NCBI GenBank assembly: GCA_016711875.1
Contig: JADJSD010000001.1
Coordinates: forward strand, 496,001 to 560,000
Source of the DNA: Betaproteobacteria bacterium
GTDB lineage: Bacteria > Pseudomonadota > Gammaproteobacteria > Burkholderiales > Usitatibacteraceae
Length of the DNA stretch: 64,000 bases
Direction: 5' to 3'
Positions 9,460 through 20,039 of the stretch are shown here, one piece after another. A program made the translations under genes and the position numbers. Position 1 is the stretch's first letter. Every line of letters starts with the position of its first letter. A model generated the notes under the pieces. That model saw only the letters and a list, made by a program, of their open reading frames with translations. It was not told the origin of the DNA and did no database searches.

Positions 9460-9662
9460 TCAGTCACGGCCACCGGCTCCCCGACGTCCTCGACTACACC
9501 CTGGGTCAGGTGCGCGGTTTCCTGGATGCAGTCGCGCACCGAGGCGGCCGAGGAGGCTCGACTTCTCTCGGTGATCGCCATCGGCCCCGGGGTGACTCCA
9601 GGCAATTGGACAAGACCCTCGACCGGCTAACCGACCGTGCGCATTGCCATCCGGATCGATAG
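9064..9662 (+). CDS. Predicted GT fusion tail chaperone by -1 frameshift
   Basis: After a -1 slip on T TTT TTT at 9360-9366 the second frame is open for about 98 codons to TAG at 9662. It contains NGGFWFDAIQRLISHGHRL and PDVLDYTLGQVRGFLDAV, the expected T-domain pattern in lambda-like G/GT pairs. The distal part may hold two further small indels, because a neighbouring frame reads TEAAEEARLLSVIAIG, which suits the family better. The existence of a T extension is well supported. Its exact C-terminus is uncertain. Confidence 0.6.
9360..9366 (+). promoter_or_regulatory. Slippery heptamer T TTT TTT for -1 frameshift
   Basis: Seven consecutive T residues in the phase X XXY YYZ relative to the gpG-like frame (codons TTT TTT at 9361-9366). 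The -1 frame downstream is open through the T-domain coding region. Position and direction match the known G/GT recoding of lambda-like tails. A homopolymer could equally be an assembly weak point, but no indel is required here for gpG to read through. Confidence 0.55.
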
Positions 9663-10281
9663 CAAGGCGGCCGGCGCGCAACTGCGTCGCTGGGGTGGCG
9701 AGTACCGCGAGAAGGTGAAGAAGGCGGTTTCCCAAGCCATTCGTGGCGAGGCCGCCGAGCTACGTGAGGATGTGCGTAGTCACGTCGGCTCTCGTCTCGC
9801 CGTCGTCCGGAAATCCTTCCTCAAGGGGTTCACCGCCCGCGTCCTGGACAAGGACCCGACGCGCCTGCCAGCGCTCTACGTGGGCTCGCGCATTCCCTGG
9901 TCGGGGATCCACGAGAAGGGTGGCGCCATTGGCGGTCGGATGCTAATTCCAATCCATGGGCGCGTCGGCCGCAAGCGCTTCAAGGCGCAGGTGGCGCAGT
10001 TGATGCGCGGCGGTAACGCCTACTTCGTGAAGAACGCCAAGGGGAACATCGTCTTGATGGCCGAGAACATCAAAGAGCACGACCGGCCGCTCTCGGGTTT
10101 CAAGCGCCGCTACCGCAAGGCCGAGGGGGTGAAGCGCTTAAAGCGCGGCGCCAGCATTCCCATCGCGGTCCTCGTGCCCAAGTTAGTCCTCAAGAAGCGC
10201 CTGGACGTCGAACGTCTTGTCGCCAGCCGCATCCCCCGCCTTTCCGCGGCAATCGAAAGACAGATCCGCCAGGTGGACTGA
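9637..10281 (+). CDS. Phage tail completion protein (DUF6441-like, gpZ position)
   Basis: 214 residues starting at GTG 9637, overlapping the T extension. It is highly basic (many K/R), with VKKAVSQAIRGEAAELREDVRSHVG at the N-terminus and PALYVGSRIPWSGIHEKGGAIGGRMLIPIHG in the middle. The middle segment resembles the 'G..IHE.GG' turn of minor tail proteins of the HK97gp10/gpZ type. It lies just before the tape measure region. Likely a minor tail or tail-completion component. Family name tentative. Confidence 0.6.
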   Translation: MRIAIRIDSKAAGAQLRRWGGEYREKVKKAVSQAIRGEAAELREDVRSHVGSRLAVVRKSFLKGFTARVLDKDPTRLPALYVGSRIPWSGIHEKGGAIGGRMLIPIHGRVGRKRFKAQVAQLMRGGNAYFVKNAKGNIVLMAENIKEHDRPLSGFKRRYRKAEGVKRLKRGASIPIAVLVPKLVLKKRLDVERLVASRIPRLSAAIERQIRQVD

Positions 10282-10283
10282 GG

Positions 10284-10763
10284 TTACGCCGGCGTGGGCC
10301 ACACCCGCTTACCGAGGCTCTTGAACTTGCTGACGCTAAGCGCGCCGCGTTCGTTTCTCGCCTTCGAGCCGGGCGCCTTAAGCGCTTCCTCGATGGCCTC
10401 GCGCTTCGCCTCGTAGATCGCCGTCGGCTCGAAGTCGCCGTCGAGCAGGACCAGCAGCACGGCATCCCATCGGTGTTTGAGATCGATCTTCCCAAGACGC
10501 TGCCCGGGATTTTTGGTCAGGATGCAGCGCCCCTTGATCTGTAGATGTTCCTCGACCTTCCCCATGCGGCGAATGGCGTCGTATCCCGCCTGCCGGGCGT
10601 CCGCCAGATCAAGTCCTAGCAGTCGCGCCGCCTCGTATTCCGCAACTTCTCCCGTAATGCCAATCGGTCGTCCGGTGAGCTCCCGATAGCGACGGGCGAG
10701 CGTTTTCGCCTTGGCAATGAGCTTTCCTACTTCCTCCAGATTCACCGCGCTCTGACTTGACAT
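10284..10763 (-). CDS. Inverted cargo gene, DUF6998-like, possible PD-(D/E)XK-type nuclease
   Basis: 159 residues on the strand opposite to the whole late operon. It is wedged between the gpZ-like gene (2 bp gap) and the tape measure start (22 bp gap). The N-terminus is helical (VNLEEVGKLIAKAKTLARRYRE). GITGEVAEYEAARLLGL, then GYDAI...LQIKGR and WDAVLLVLLDGDFEPTAIYEAKRE follow. The spacing of an early Glu, a later Asp and QIK resembles a PD-(D/E)XK nuclease core, which is an inference from pattern. Antisense single genes in tail operons are typically morons expressed from the prophage. No clear Shine-Dalgarno is seen. The gene is intact although its neighbours are frameshifted. Confidence 0.75.
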   Translation of the reverse strand: MSSQSAVNLEEVGKLIAKAKTLARRYRELTGRPIGITGEVAEYEAARLLGLDLADARQAGYDAIRRMGKVEEHLQIKGRCILTKNPGQRLGKIDLKHRWDAVLLVLLDGDFEPTAIYEAKREAIEEALKAPGSKARNERGALSVSKFKSLGKRVWPTPA

Positions 10764-10785
10764 CCAATTTAGCGGCCGAAAGATA

Positions 10786-13700
10786 GTGGCTACCAATCGT
10801 ATCAGCATCCTTGTTGCCCTCGAGGGCGCCGACGAAGGGCTCAAACGCGCCCTCACGTCGGCTGAGAAAAGCCTCGGGGAGCTCGCGTCCACGGCCAAGA
10901 CCGCTGGTGACAAGGCCGCCGCTGGCATGGCCGAAGTGAAGGCGGGGATGTCGGCCTTCAGCGAACAGGTGGCCAGCGCCAAGACGCAGCTCCTCGCATT
11001 CCTCTCCATCAACTGGGCAGCCGGTAAGGCCCAGGAGGTGATCCAGATTGCGGACGCGTGGGCCATGATGTCCGCGCGCCTGAAACTTGCCACCGCTGGC
11101 CAGCAGGAATTCACCACAGCGCAGCGCGAGCTCTTCGCCATCGCCCAGCGGATCGGGGTCCCGATCCAGGAGACGGCAACTCTCTACGGGAGGCTCCAAG
11201 CGGCCGTGCGGATGCTGGGCGGCGAGCAGAAGGACGCGCTCGCCATCACCGAGAAGCATTTCGCAGGCGCTTCGACTGTCCGGGGCGTCGGCCACGGAAG
11301 CGCAGTCCGCACTCTTGCAGTTCGGCCAGGCGCTCGCCTCCGGAGTGCTCCGCGGGGAGGAGTTTAACTCCGTCGTCGAGAACAGCCCGCGGCTCGCGAA
11401 GGCGCTCGCGGACGGGTTGGATGTGCCTATTGGGCGTCTGCGGAAGATGGCCGAAGAGGGTCGCCTCACGGCGGACGTGGTGGTCAACGCCCTCATGAGC
11501 CAGAAGGACAAGCTCGCCTCCGAGTACGCGGAGCTTCCCGCGACAGTGAGCCAATCCTTCCAGCGGCTCCAGAACGCCTTCGGCCAATGGGTGAGCCAGG
11601 TCGACCAGTCGACGGGCATCACGAAGAAGCTGGCAGAGGCCCTGACGTGGCTCTCGCAGAATCTGGACACGGTGATGCAGTGGCTAAAGCGCATTGCCGA
11701 GGCCGGGCTCGCGGTCCTGGCCTACCGATTGATCCCCGCCCTCATCACCGCCTGGCAAGCGGCGGGCGCCGCAGCGGTGGCTGCAGCCAATGGGGCAACG
11801 GCCGCGTGGGCGAGCGTGAATCTCTCCGTATCGAACGCGGTGGCAAGCATTGGCGTGCTTCGGGCTACGTTTGCGGTGCTGGGTGCCTTTCTCGCGGGAT
11901 GGGAGATCGGCACGTGGCTCTCGGAGAAGTTCGAGTTCGTGCGTAAAACCGGCATCGCTATGGTGGAAGTCCTGATGCGCGGGATCGAGGAGCTGCGCTA
12001 CCGCTGGGAAATGTTTGCCGCGCTCTTTACCTCCGACACCGTCGCCCAAGCGACCCAACGCCATCAGGCGCGGCTCGCCGAGATGAACCAGGTCTTCGCG
12101 CAGATGTATGCGGATGCTGGCAAGGGAACGGCTGCGGCCACGGGCGCCATGAACACGGCCGCATCCGTTGCCGAGAAATCGCACGGCGCCTAGAGGCGGT
12201 ACGGCAAGGCACGCAGGAAGCCGTTGCCCGCGGGGTGGAAGCCGTCCACGCCGCTCTGGAGAAGCTCAAGTCACGGCTGGGGGAAGTGGAGCAGGCGGTC
12301 GGTAAGGCGAGCCAAACCGTGGACGATTCGACCGCCAAGATGGCCGAAGCCTACAAGGGGCTCACGGCCATTCTGGATGCAAACCTGCAGCGGCAGGTCG
12401 ATGCGGTCAAGGCGCGATACCAGCAGGAAATGTCGGCATTGGAGGCCACCGGGCAGGCCGAGTCCGTACGTATCACCCAATCGACCCAGCTTCTCACTGA
12501 CTCCCTCACGCAGCAGACGGGGCTACGCCGGCAGGCCTCGACGGAGGCGATGGCGCTCATCGACCAGGAAACGGCAGCCCGGATCGACGCTGCACGTCGC
12601 CAGGGCAGACGGAGGCTGAGCGGTCTGCCAACGTCCAGCGGGTCGAGAACGAGATCCTCGCCGCCAAGCGTCAGACGATGACGCAGGCACTCGCGGAGTA
12701 TCGGAGTCACGTCGATGCCCTGAATGCCGAGGCGAACCGGCACCTGGCCGAGGTGAATCGGATCGAGCAGGAGAAGCGGCGCCTCTCGATGTCCACTGAG
12801 GAGCGCATTCGCGACATCCAGCGCCAGGGGATGAGCGAGTACGAGGCCACCGAGGATCGTAAGAGCCAGATCGCCGAATACCAGGAGCAGGCGCGCCGGG
12901 CGCTGGCGAATGGCTCCTTCGAGGAGTCGCGAGGCTATGCCCAGAAGGCCATGGACTTGGCCTCCCAGGTGGCGTCGAGCCAGACGAGTGAAGCCAAGCG
13001 CGGTGAGGAAGCCCGCCGTCAGGCAGAGCAGGGTGCGTCCCAGGTTGCTCTCCTCGAGGCTCGCGCCCGAGAAGCCTCCCGCAATCAGGAGTACGGCAAG
13101 TCCGAAGCCTTGATGCGGCAGGCGGATCAGCTTCGTGCCGAGATCTCCCAGCGGACCCAGGAGTCGGATGCGGCGATCACGCGCGGGAAGCAAGGGGTCA
13201 ACTCTGCCATCCAGGATATTCGGAGCTCCGAGGACATCCTTAACCAGTCCCTGAATGCCGAGGCTGCTGCCCATCGCTCTGCCGCCCAGTCAGCAACCAC
13301 TGCCCGTGACCAGATCAAGCAGACGCTTGCCGAGACCCAGACCCAAGTCGACCAGCTGACCGCAAAGCTCGCGCAGGGCTCAAGGTCACAATCGATGCGG
13401 ACGCCTCCCGCTTCAATCAGGCACTCGCCGATCTCGACAAGGCTCTCGCGGAGAAGCAGCACCTCATCGCGATCCAGGCAGACCTTCAGCAGGCCGAGAA
13501 GCAACTGCGGGAATACGAGCTACTCCTGAAGGAAGGAAAGACCCTCCCCATCAACGCCGATGTGGGCAAGGCCAAGGACGCGCTCGACAAACTCAAGACC
13601 TACGCCGAGCAGAACGCCCAGCTGGATCTGCGCGTGGCAACTGAGAAAGCGCAGGCCGCCATCACCAACGTCGACGGGATGATCCGGGCGCTGGATCGGA

Positions 13701-14842
13701 TCCAGACCGAGTCTCGCCATCAGGTGAGTGCCAACGTGGATGCCGTACGGACCCAGATCCAGTCCTTGAACGGCGCGAACACCAGCAGCACCCACACGAT
13801 CACGGTTCGCCGAGTCGAAGGCAACGCGACCGGCGGCCCGGTAGGAACTGGCGTACGGCAGCTCGCCGAGGGTGGGAGCGTGACCTCCGCATTTCCGCGC
13901 ATGGCGGGTGGATCGGTGCCGGGATCTGGCCACCACGACACGGTGCCGCGCACGCTGGAGGCCGGAGCCTTCGTGCTCCGCAAGTCGGCCGTACGAAAGT
14001 ATGGCGGTGGGGCGCTCTCCCGACTTGCCAATGGCGTGGCACGCTTTGCGTTCGGGGGACCGGTGGCAAGGTCGGCGACTCCGAGCAAGGCTCAAGAGAA
14101 GCGTACCCCGGAGAACCGGGATGAAAGGCGCCCCGCGCCCCCGAAGCAGAATCGTGAGGCCATCGAAGCCCTGAAGCTCATCGAGTTGGGCCTTCGCGGG
14201 ATGGACGAGTACACCTCGTGGCTCGAGCGAACCTATAGCGGTGGCGTGAGCCTCGACATGCGCTACAAGACCATGGAGCGCTACCGGGCACAGGCCGGGA
14301 AGGATCGCGACATCGTCCAAGCCCTCATGGGCAGGAACCAGCTCACCGGCAACGAGCGCGGAAATCTCGCCACCATCCAGCAGACGTGGCGAACGGCCAT
14401 GGCGCAACCGCTCGCGTTCGGGAAGGATCTGGAGCAAGAACTCATCGCCTACATGCAGCAGAACGAGGCGCGAGGCTTTGACGAGGGCGGCCCTGCTGCT
14501 TCTGACTCCGTGCCGGCCATGCTCACGCCGGGCGAGTACGTGGTGAACAAGGCAGCGGTCACGCGCTTTGGCGCCGGTTTCTTCGAGGCCCTCAATAGTC
14601 TGGCGCTACCGGCCAGCACCGTTGCTGCCCGGGTTCGTGGTTTCGCCACCGGCGGCATAGTTGGTGTGGAAGCTCCCGCACTCGCCCTCACGCGCCCCGT
14701 GCTGGAGACCAACGCCGGCCCCACGCGAACCGTCCGGGTCGAGTTGGCCTCCGGCGATCGCAGGGTGAACGCCACCATCGATGCCGGAGATGAGTCCCGT
14801 CTCCTGCAAATCCTCGAAGTCGCCCGCGCCCGGGCAGCCTGA
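10786..14842 (+). CDS. Tail tape measure protein (four apparent frameshifts)
   Basis: Span of about 1350 residues starting at GTG 10786 (MATNRISILVALEGADEGLKRAL). Frame changes are needed near 11270, between 12170 and 12200, near 12620 and near 13380. The N-terminal tape-measure domain includes ATLYGRLQAAVRMLGG and GQALASGVLRGEEFNSVVEN. A hydrophobic segment (about 11700-11910) is followed by very long coiled-coil sequence. The C-terminus has two copies of the GG...D.VPA.L..GE.V motif (near 13905 and near 14485). The length of this protein sets tail length. It follows the chaperones as expected. Fragments are unambiguous, but the exact junctions are not. Confidence 0.88.
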
Positions 14843-14853
14843 GTCCCTACTAC

Positions 14854-15261
14854 ATGCAGCTTAAGAACCTCACCGATGGGGTGGTGCTGGCGTTGCCTGA
14901 CGACCTCCTGTGGACTGACGAACACGCCTGGAGTCCGGTCGTCGCGAACGTCTCCTATCTGCTCACCGGAGCTCTTCTCGTGCAATCCGGTACCCGACAG
15001 GCAGGCCGCCCAATCACCTTGGTCGGTGCAGCCGACATGGCGTGGGTCACCCGCGCCGTCGTGGAGACCCTCTACGGCTGGGCCGCCGATCCCCTTGCGG
15101 TTGACTCGGGGCGCTTCGAGCTCACGTTCACCGACGCTCGGGTCTTCATCGTGGCATTCCGCTTTGGCGATACGGCGATTGAAGCGGAGACCGTCATGGG
15201 ATTCCCCGCCCGGTCGGACACTGATTACTACCGCCTCACCCTTCGCCTGATGGAGATCTAG
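14854..15261 (+). CDS. Minor tail protein, unknown (gpM-like position)
   Basis: 135 residues, MQLKNLTDGVVLALPDDLLWTDEH, a beta-rich domain. It is intact. It directly follows the tape measure gene, where lambda carries the small tip protein gpM, and is separated by 11 bp. Segments VSYLLTGALLVQSGTRQAGRPITL and FELTFTDARVFIVAFRFGDTAI suggest a compact sandwich. Tail-tip role inferred from position. Confidence 0.6.
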   Translation: MQLKNLTDGVVLALPDDLLWTDEHAWSPVVANVSYLLTGALLVQSGTRQAGRPITLVGAADMAWVTRAVVETLYGWAADPLAVDSGRFELTFTDARVFIVAFRFGDTAIEAETVMGFPARSDTDYYRLTLRLMEI

Positions 15262-15264
15262 CAG

Positions 15265-18200
15265 ATGGGCATTCTCGCGGGCGACGTAAAACTCGTCGCC
15301 TCCCAAGTCATGGACGACGTCGTAGAAGGGGGCGGTGCGCCCACCTCGACCGTCATCCAGGATGGCTCGAGCAACTCGGTCTTTAATGACATCTCGGAGC
15401 TCGACCGCGCCGGCGGCCGGGTGAACCTGCGCAAGGTCTTCGCGAGCATTCAGACACCCACCACGGACGGGTACTTCGGGGCGAATGTGATCGTGGCTGA
15501 TCCCCCGGAAGATCCACGCGTGTCGGTCACAATTTTCAAGACGGGGGAGGTCTTCGACCAGCGCGTTGATGCGGCCAATCGCATCGAGGCCTACCTCAAT
15601 AAGGGCTCCCTCTGGGAAGGCTACCTCTTCGAGAACCACATCACCGGTCAGCGCTCGATCCAGATCTTTCAGCGCACCAGCGCGCCGCTCCCCGTCATCG
15701 GCAAGACCCTCTACCTCGTGATGAACGAGGCACTGGGCAATGAGTTCTCCCAGTATGTCCGCGTGACGCGCGTGTCGTCCGAGACCCGGACCTTCACCTA
15801 CGTCCAGGGGAGCGCCTACCAGGACTATCAGGCGGCGGTCGTGAGGTGCGAACTGTCGGACGCGCTTCGCTACGACTTCCCGGGCTCCACCCAGCCGCAT
15901 GTTCACGCCCGAGTCCGCCAAGACCAAGGTGCGAGACACGCTGGTTGCGAACGCCGCCAAGTATTACGGCGCCGTACCCACCGTGGCACCGGTTGCCATC
16001 GGCGATATCGCCTGCAACGTCCAGAGCGTTTTCACGCAGATCGTCCCAAGCGCCCAGACCGAGACGCCGCTCGTGGACGTGCGCACGAACGGGCTTGCCG
16101 GGGTGCCGACGCCGACAGGCGCCGCGCTCACGCAGACCATCACGCTCGTCTTCACCACCTCCGCCAGCATCTATGTGGGCGGCGGCATCTACCCGGGGAG
16201 CCTCTCGATCACGCGCGCTGGCGTCACGCTGACCGATGCGGGCGGGATCCTCAAGAACGGCGCCGCAAGTGTCGGTACCGTCGATTACGAAAACGGCATC
16301 CTCGCGCTCACAGAGAATGTCTTCGGAACGTCGGGCGGCACCCACACCGCCACCTACATCCCGGCCGATATCCCGGACATGGTCTCCAACAGCTTCGGTA
16401 TCAATGTCACGGCCGAGTCCCGGCGCCTAAGCTACGCCCTCACGCTTCCCTCGGTGCCGCTGCGTAACACCTTGAGCGTGAGCTACCTCGCCAATGGTCG
16501 CTGGTACATCCTGCGCGAGAACGGGGTCGGGGTGCTGGCTGGATCGGACGCCGCCTATGGGGTGGGAACGCTCAGCTACACCACGGGCTCAGTCTCCCTC
16601 ACCCTGGGTGCGCTGCCCGATGTGGGAAGCGCCCTCATCTTTCAGTTCTTCACCTCCAACACCGCCGGCATCACGACCAATACCGACCTCTTCAATGGCG
16701 CGAAGCTCTACGCGCCGCTCAACACCAGCGGCAACCTGAGTGAAGAGCCAGGGGCAACGCGGATCATCGCTGGAAGTCTCCTTGTGTCGTGGTCAGTCGG
16801 CGGGGTCGCCAAGACCGCCACGGATGATGGCCTCGGGAACCTGACGGGAGACGCGACCGGGACCGTCAACTACACCGATGGCGTGGCCTACGTAAGCCCC
16901 AACGCGCTGCCGGCGACCGGCACGACCTTCATGCTCAATACAACGGGTGCCGCCCCCGTCACGGCCCCGGCCGTAAATATCTTCGGCGGCTTCATCGGGG
17001 ATCCACTGATCCGCCCGGGCACGGTGTCGATGACGGTGGCTGCCCAGTTCAACTACTCCACGAGCTATCCGTACGCGGACCTCCGGATTGAGCCAGCAGC
17101 CAAGACCCGAAACATCGGCGTCACCGACGACGGCAACGGGCACCTGCAGTTCCTGGACGATGTGCACGGCATGGTGCAAGTCGGCACCGTCAACTATGCG
17201 ACTGGCGAGATCAACGTCAATGCCTCTGTCTCACTCGCCCGTGCGGACGTTCAAGGACCGAGCATCATCGTCGGGGCAGGTCAGTTCTCCAGCACGTTCC
17301 TGTGGAACGGCTCCCCCATTGGGGGATGGCCGGGGTCCGGCGACCTTCGGATCCGCACGGTCACCTTTGTCCCCCAGTCGGTCGCGGTCCAGTACATCGT
17401 GGCGGCGGGCGGGGCTGGGAGCGTCAGCATTCAGGTGAATCATTACCAGACCAAGACGATTCTGGCGCCCAACTACATCCTGCGCGGTGCCTCGTTCAAG
17501 GTCGGGGCCGGAAACACCTACGCGCAGTTGGTCGACGGGACACTGGTCAAGAACCCCGACTACGCCACCGGCGTTGGAACCCCGGCCGGATCGGTCGCAA
17601 GCGCCATGGGCATCATCACCGTCACGTCCTGGGCGACCGGTGTTGCGCCAACCATTACGGGATGGCGGGGGCTTCAGTCACCCCCGTCCGATCCGCTCAC
17701 CGCCCCGTTCATGAATTCCGCCTTGATGTTTCGCACGGCCGCTTCTCCCATACGGCCTTCCTCCATGAGCGTCCAGGGGCCTCTCCAGGACGGGACTCAG
17801 TTCAACGTCACGTCCGACGTAAACGGCAAGTTCATCAGCAGCCGCGTAAAGGGGAAGGTCGACTACGAGTACGGGACCGTCCAACTCTTCTTCGTGAACG
17901 AGCTCGGCAACCCCGCGCACGCCATCGATCTCTCCCATCTCGGAATCGCGGGACTCACCACGATGCCCGCGGACCTCTGCCGCATCACGACCCTGCGGTA
18001 CAACGCTGTCACCTACAGCTACCTCCCGCTGGATGCCTCGATTCTCGGCATCGATCCGGTGAGGCTTCCGACCGATGGCCGGGTGCCGATCTTCAATGCC
18101 GGCGATTTCGCGGTCCTGGGCCACACCGAGGTTGAAGGGCCCCTCACGGGGACCAATGGCCTCACCGTGAATTGCGGCAGGACCCGACTTTCACGGGTGC

Positions 18201-18888
18201 GCGTGCTGGACGCTGCCGGCGCCGTCATCTCGACCGGCTACGCCGCAAACCTTGAGGCGGGGACGGTGACCTTCAGCAACGTCTCCGGCTACGCGCAGCC
18301 TGTAACCGTCGAGCACCGCATCGAGGATATGGCCCAGATCAGCGATGTGCAGATCAGCGGGCAGATTGCCTTCACCCGCCAAATCACCACGCCTATCCGG
18401 CGGGCTCGCTTCTGTCCTCCGCCCTGGTGGCCGGCGACCTCCGGGCCTATGTCTCCAACCTCTTCGACCAGGCGACATGGAACGGCGCGTGGTCGGACGC
18501 CATCAGCGGCGCGGCCGCAACCGGTACCTACAACGCCGTCCTCGCGCCCATCCAGGTTACGAACGAGGGTGCCTCCACCGAGCGATGGGCGATCCAGTTC
18601 ACCAACACGACCTCCTTCAACGTGATCGGAGAGCACGTGGGCGTCATCGCTGTGGGGAATACCGGCACGGCCTGCGCGCCGCTCAATCCGGCCACGGGCG
18701 AACCCTATTTCACCATCCCCGCCGCGGGATGGGGTCTGGGGTGGGCTGCAGGGAACGTCCTTCGCTTCAACACCACAGGCGCGCTCTTTCCCGTCTGGGT
18801 CGTCCGCACCATCCAGCAGGGTCCGGAGACTGTCCCCAATGACTCCTTCACGTTGCTGATCCGCGGTGACGTGGATAACCCGATCTAG
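15265..18888 (+). CDS. Large tail/baseplate protein with repeated beta modules (two apparent frameshifts)
   Basis: About 1207 residues once frames are joined near 15890 and near 18390; the two shifts cancel. The N-terminus (MGILAGDVKLVASQVMDDV) has SYQYVRVTRV-like tail-tip sequence. The rest is a chain of beta modules marked by G-T-V-x-Y-x-x-G, for example GTVDYENG, GTLSYTTG, GTVNYTDG, GTVNYATG and GKVDYEYG. The C-terminus is Trp/Asn-rich (ATWNGAWSDAI). I do not recognise an enzymatic motif. Given its size and place after the tape measure, it probably forms the tail tip or a side spike. Inference. Confidence 0.65.
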
Positions 18889-18899
18889 GAAGCCCACGA

Positions 18900-20038
18900 A
18901 TGCCCGCTCTCGATACCACCGTTAAGTTCTTTGACAAGGACATGGCTTCGCCCCGTCCCTCGCGGCGACTGCCGGCAACCTCATCTCCGTCCTCGACGCT
19001 TGCCTGGTGAACGGGTTTGCCCAGAAAACCGCCGACTCGGTCGTGGTGAGCGCGGGGGTGGCAACGGCGACCATCAGCACAGGTCACTCTTTCCGGGCGC
19101 ATACGGTGGCACTCATCGCCGGCGCCACGCCCGCAGGCCTCAACGGGCAGCACAAGGTGCTTTCCGTTACGACAAACACCGTCCGCTTCGACGCGTTCGG
19201 CGTGGAGGACGGTACGGCCACCGGCACGATCACCCTGAAGCTTGCACCCCTGGGGTGGGAGAAGGTCTTTACCGGCACCAACGTCGCGGTCTATCGCTCA
19301 CCCAACGTGCAATCGACCCGGTCGTACCTTCGCGTGGACGATAGCGTCACTACGTCTGCACGCGTCGCGGGCTACCTCGCGATGACGGACGCCAATACCG
19401 GCACAGACAAGTTCCCGTCGGATGCTCAGTTCGCCGGTGGGCTCTACATCTCTAAATCGTCCGACGCCACGCAGCGGCATTGGTGGCTCTTCGGTGACGA
19501 CCGTCGCTTCTACATCAGTATCCCGCCGACGTACCAGGGCAGTGCGTATGCAAGCGGGTACACCCATGGGTTTGGCGACATCCAGAGCACAAAGCCAAAC
19601 GACCCCTATCGATTCATGGTTGGCGCACACAGCAGCGACTGCACGGGTAGCGGCTATGACGCGTCGCGGGGCCCGCTGAACTTGGGGAATTCGACGTACG
19701 GGATGCTCCGCTACTTCCCCCGCAATTACACGGGCGTCGGTGTTCCTGTGCAGTTGAATATCTTCTTTCAGCAGGGCTCGTATCCCGGTCAGGGGGGATA
19801 CACGTTTCCAAATCCTGAAGATTCCGGCGTCTACCTGACGCGTGTGTGGTTAAACGAAAGTTCCACCGTCCGTGGGTGGTTGCCGGGCCTCTACTCGTCC
19901 ATGCAGAACGTGTTGACCAATGTGGCGGACGGCGACATCTGGACGAACGTGATTGGACTGGAGGGAAAGACCTTCATCTACCGGCTCTGCATCGGAGGGG
20001 GGTACTTCATTGATGTGACCGGCCCCTGGGAAAACTGA
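18900..20038 (+). CDS. Unknown tail-associated protein (apparent frameshift)
   Basis: About 379 residues. ATG 18900 gives MPALDTTVKFFDKDM. After a shift near 18945 the frame continues SLAATAGNLISVLDACLVNGF, a start pattern common to a family of phage virion proteins ('...GTAGS.I.VLDACLVNGFG'). The following IST.GHSF.....VAL.AGAT.AGLNG..KV domain is beta-rich, and the remainder is aromatic and Gly-rich. It lies between the large tail protein and a LamG protein, so it is probably part of the adhesion apparatus. Function unknown. Confidence 0.65.
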
Positions 20039-20039
20039 C

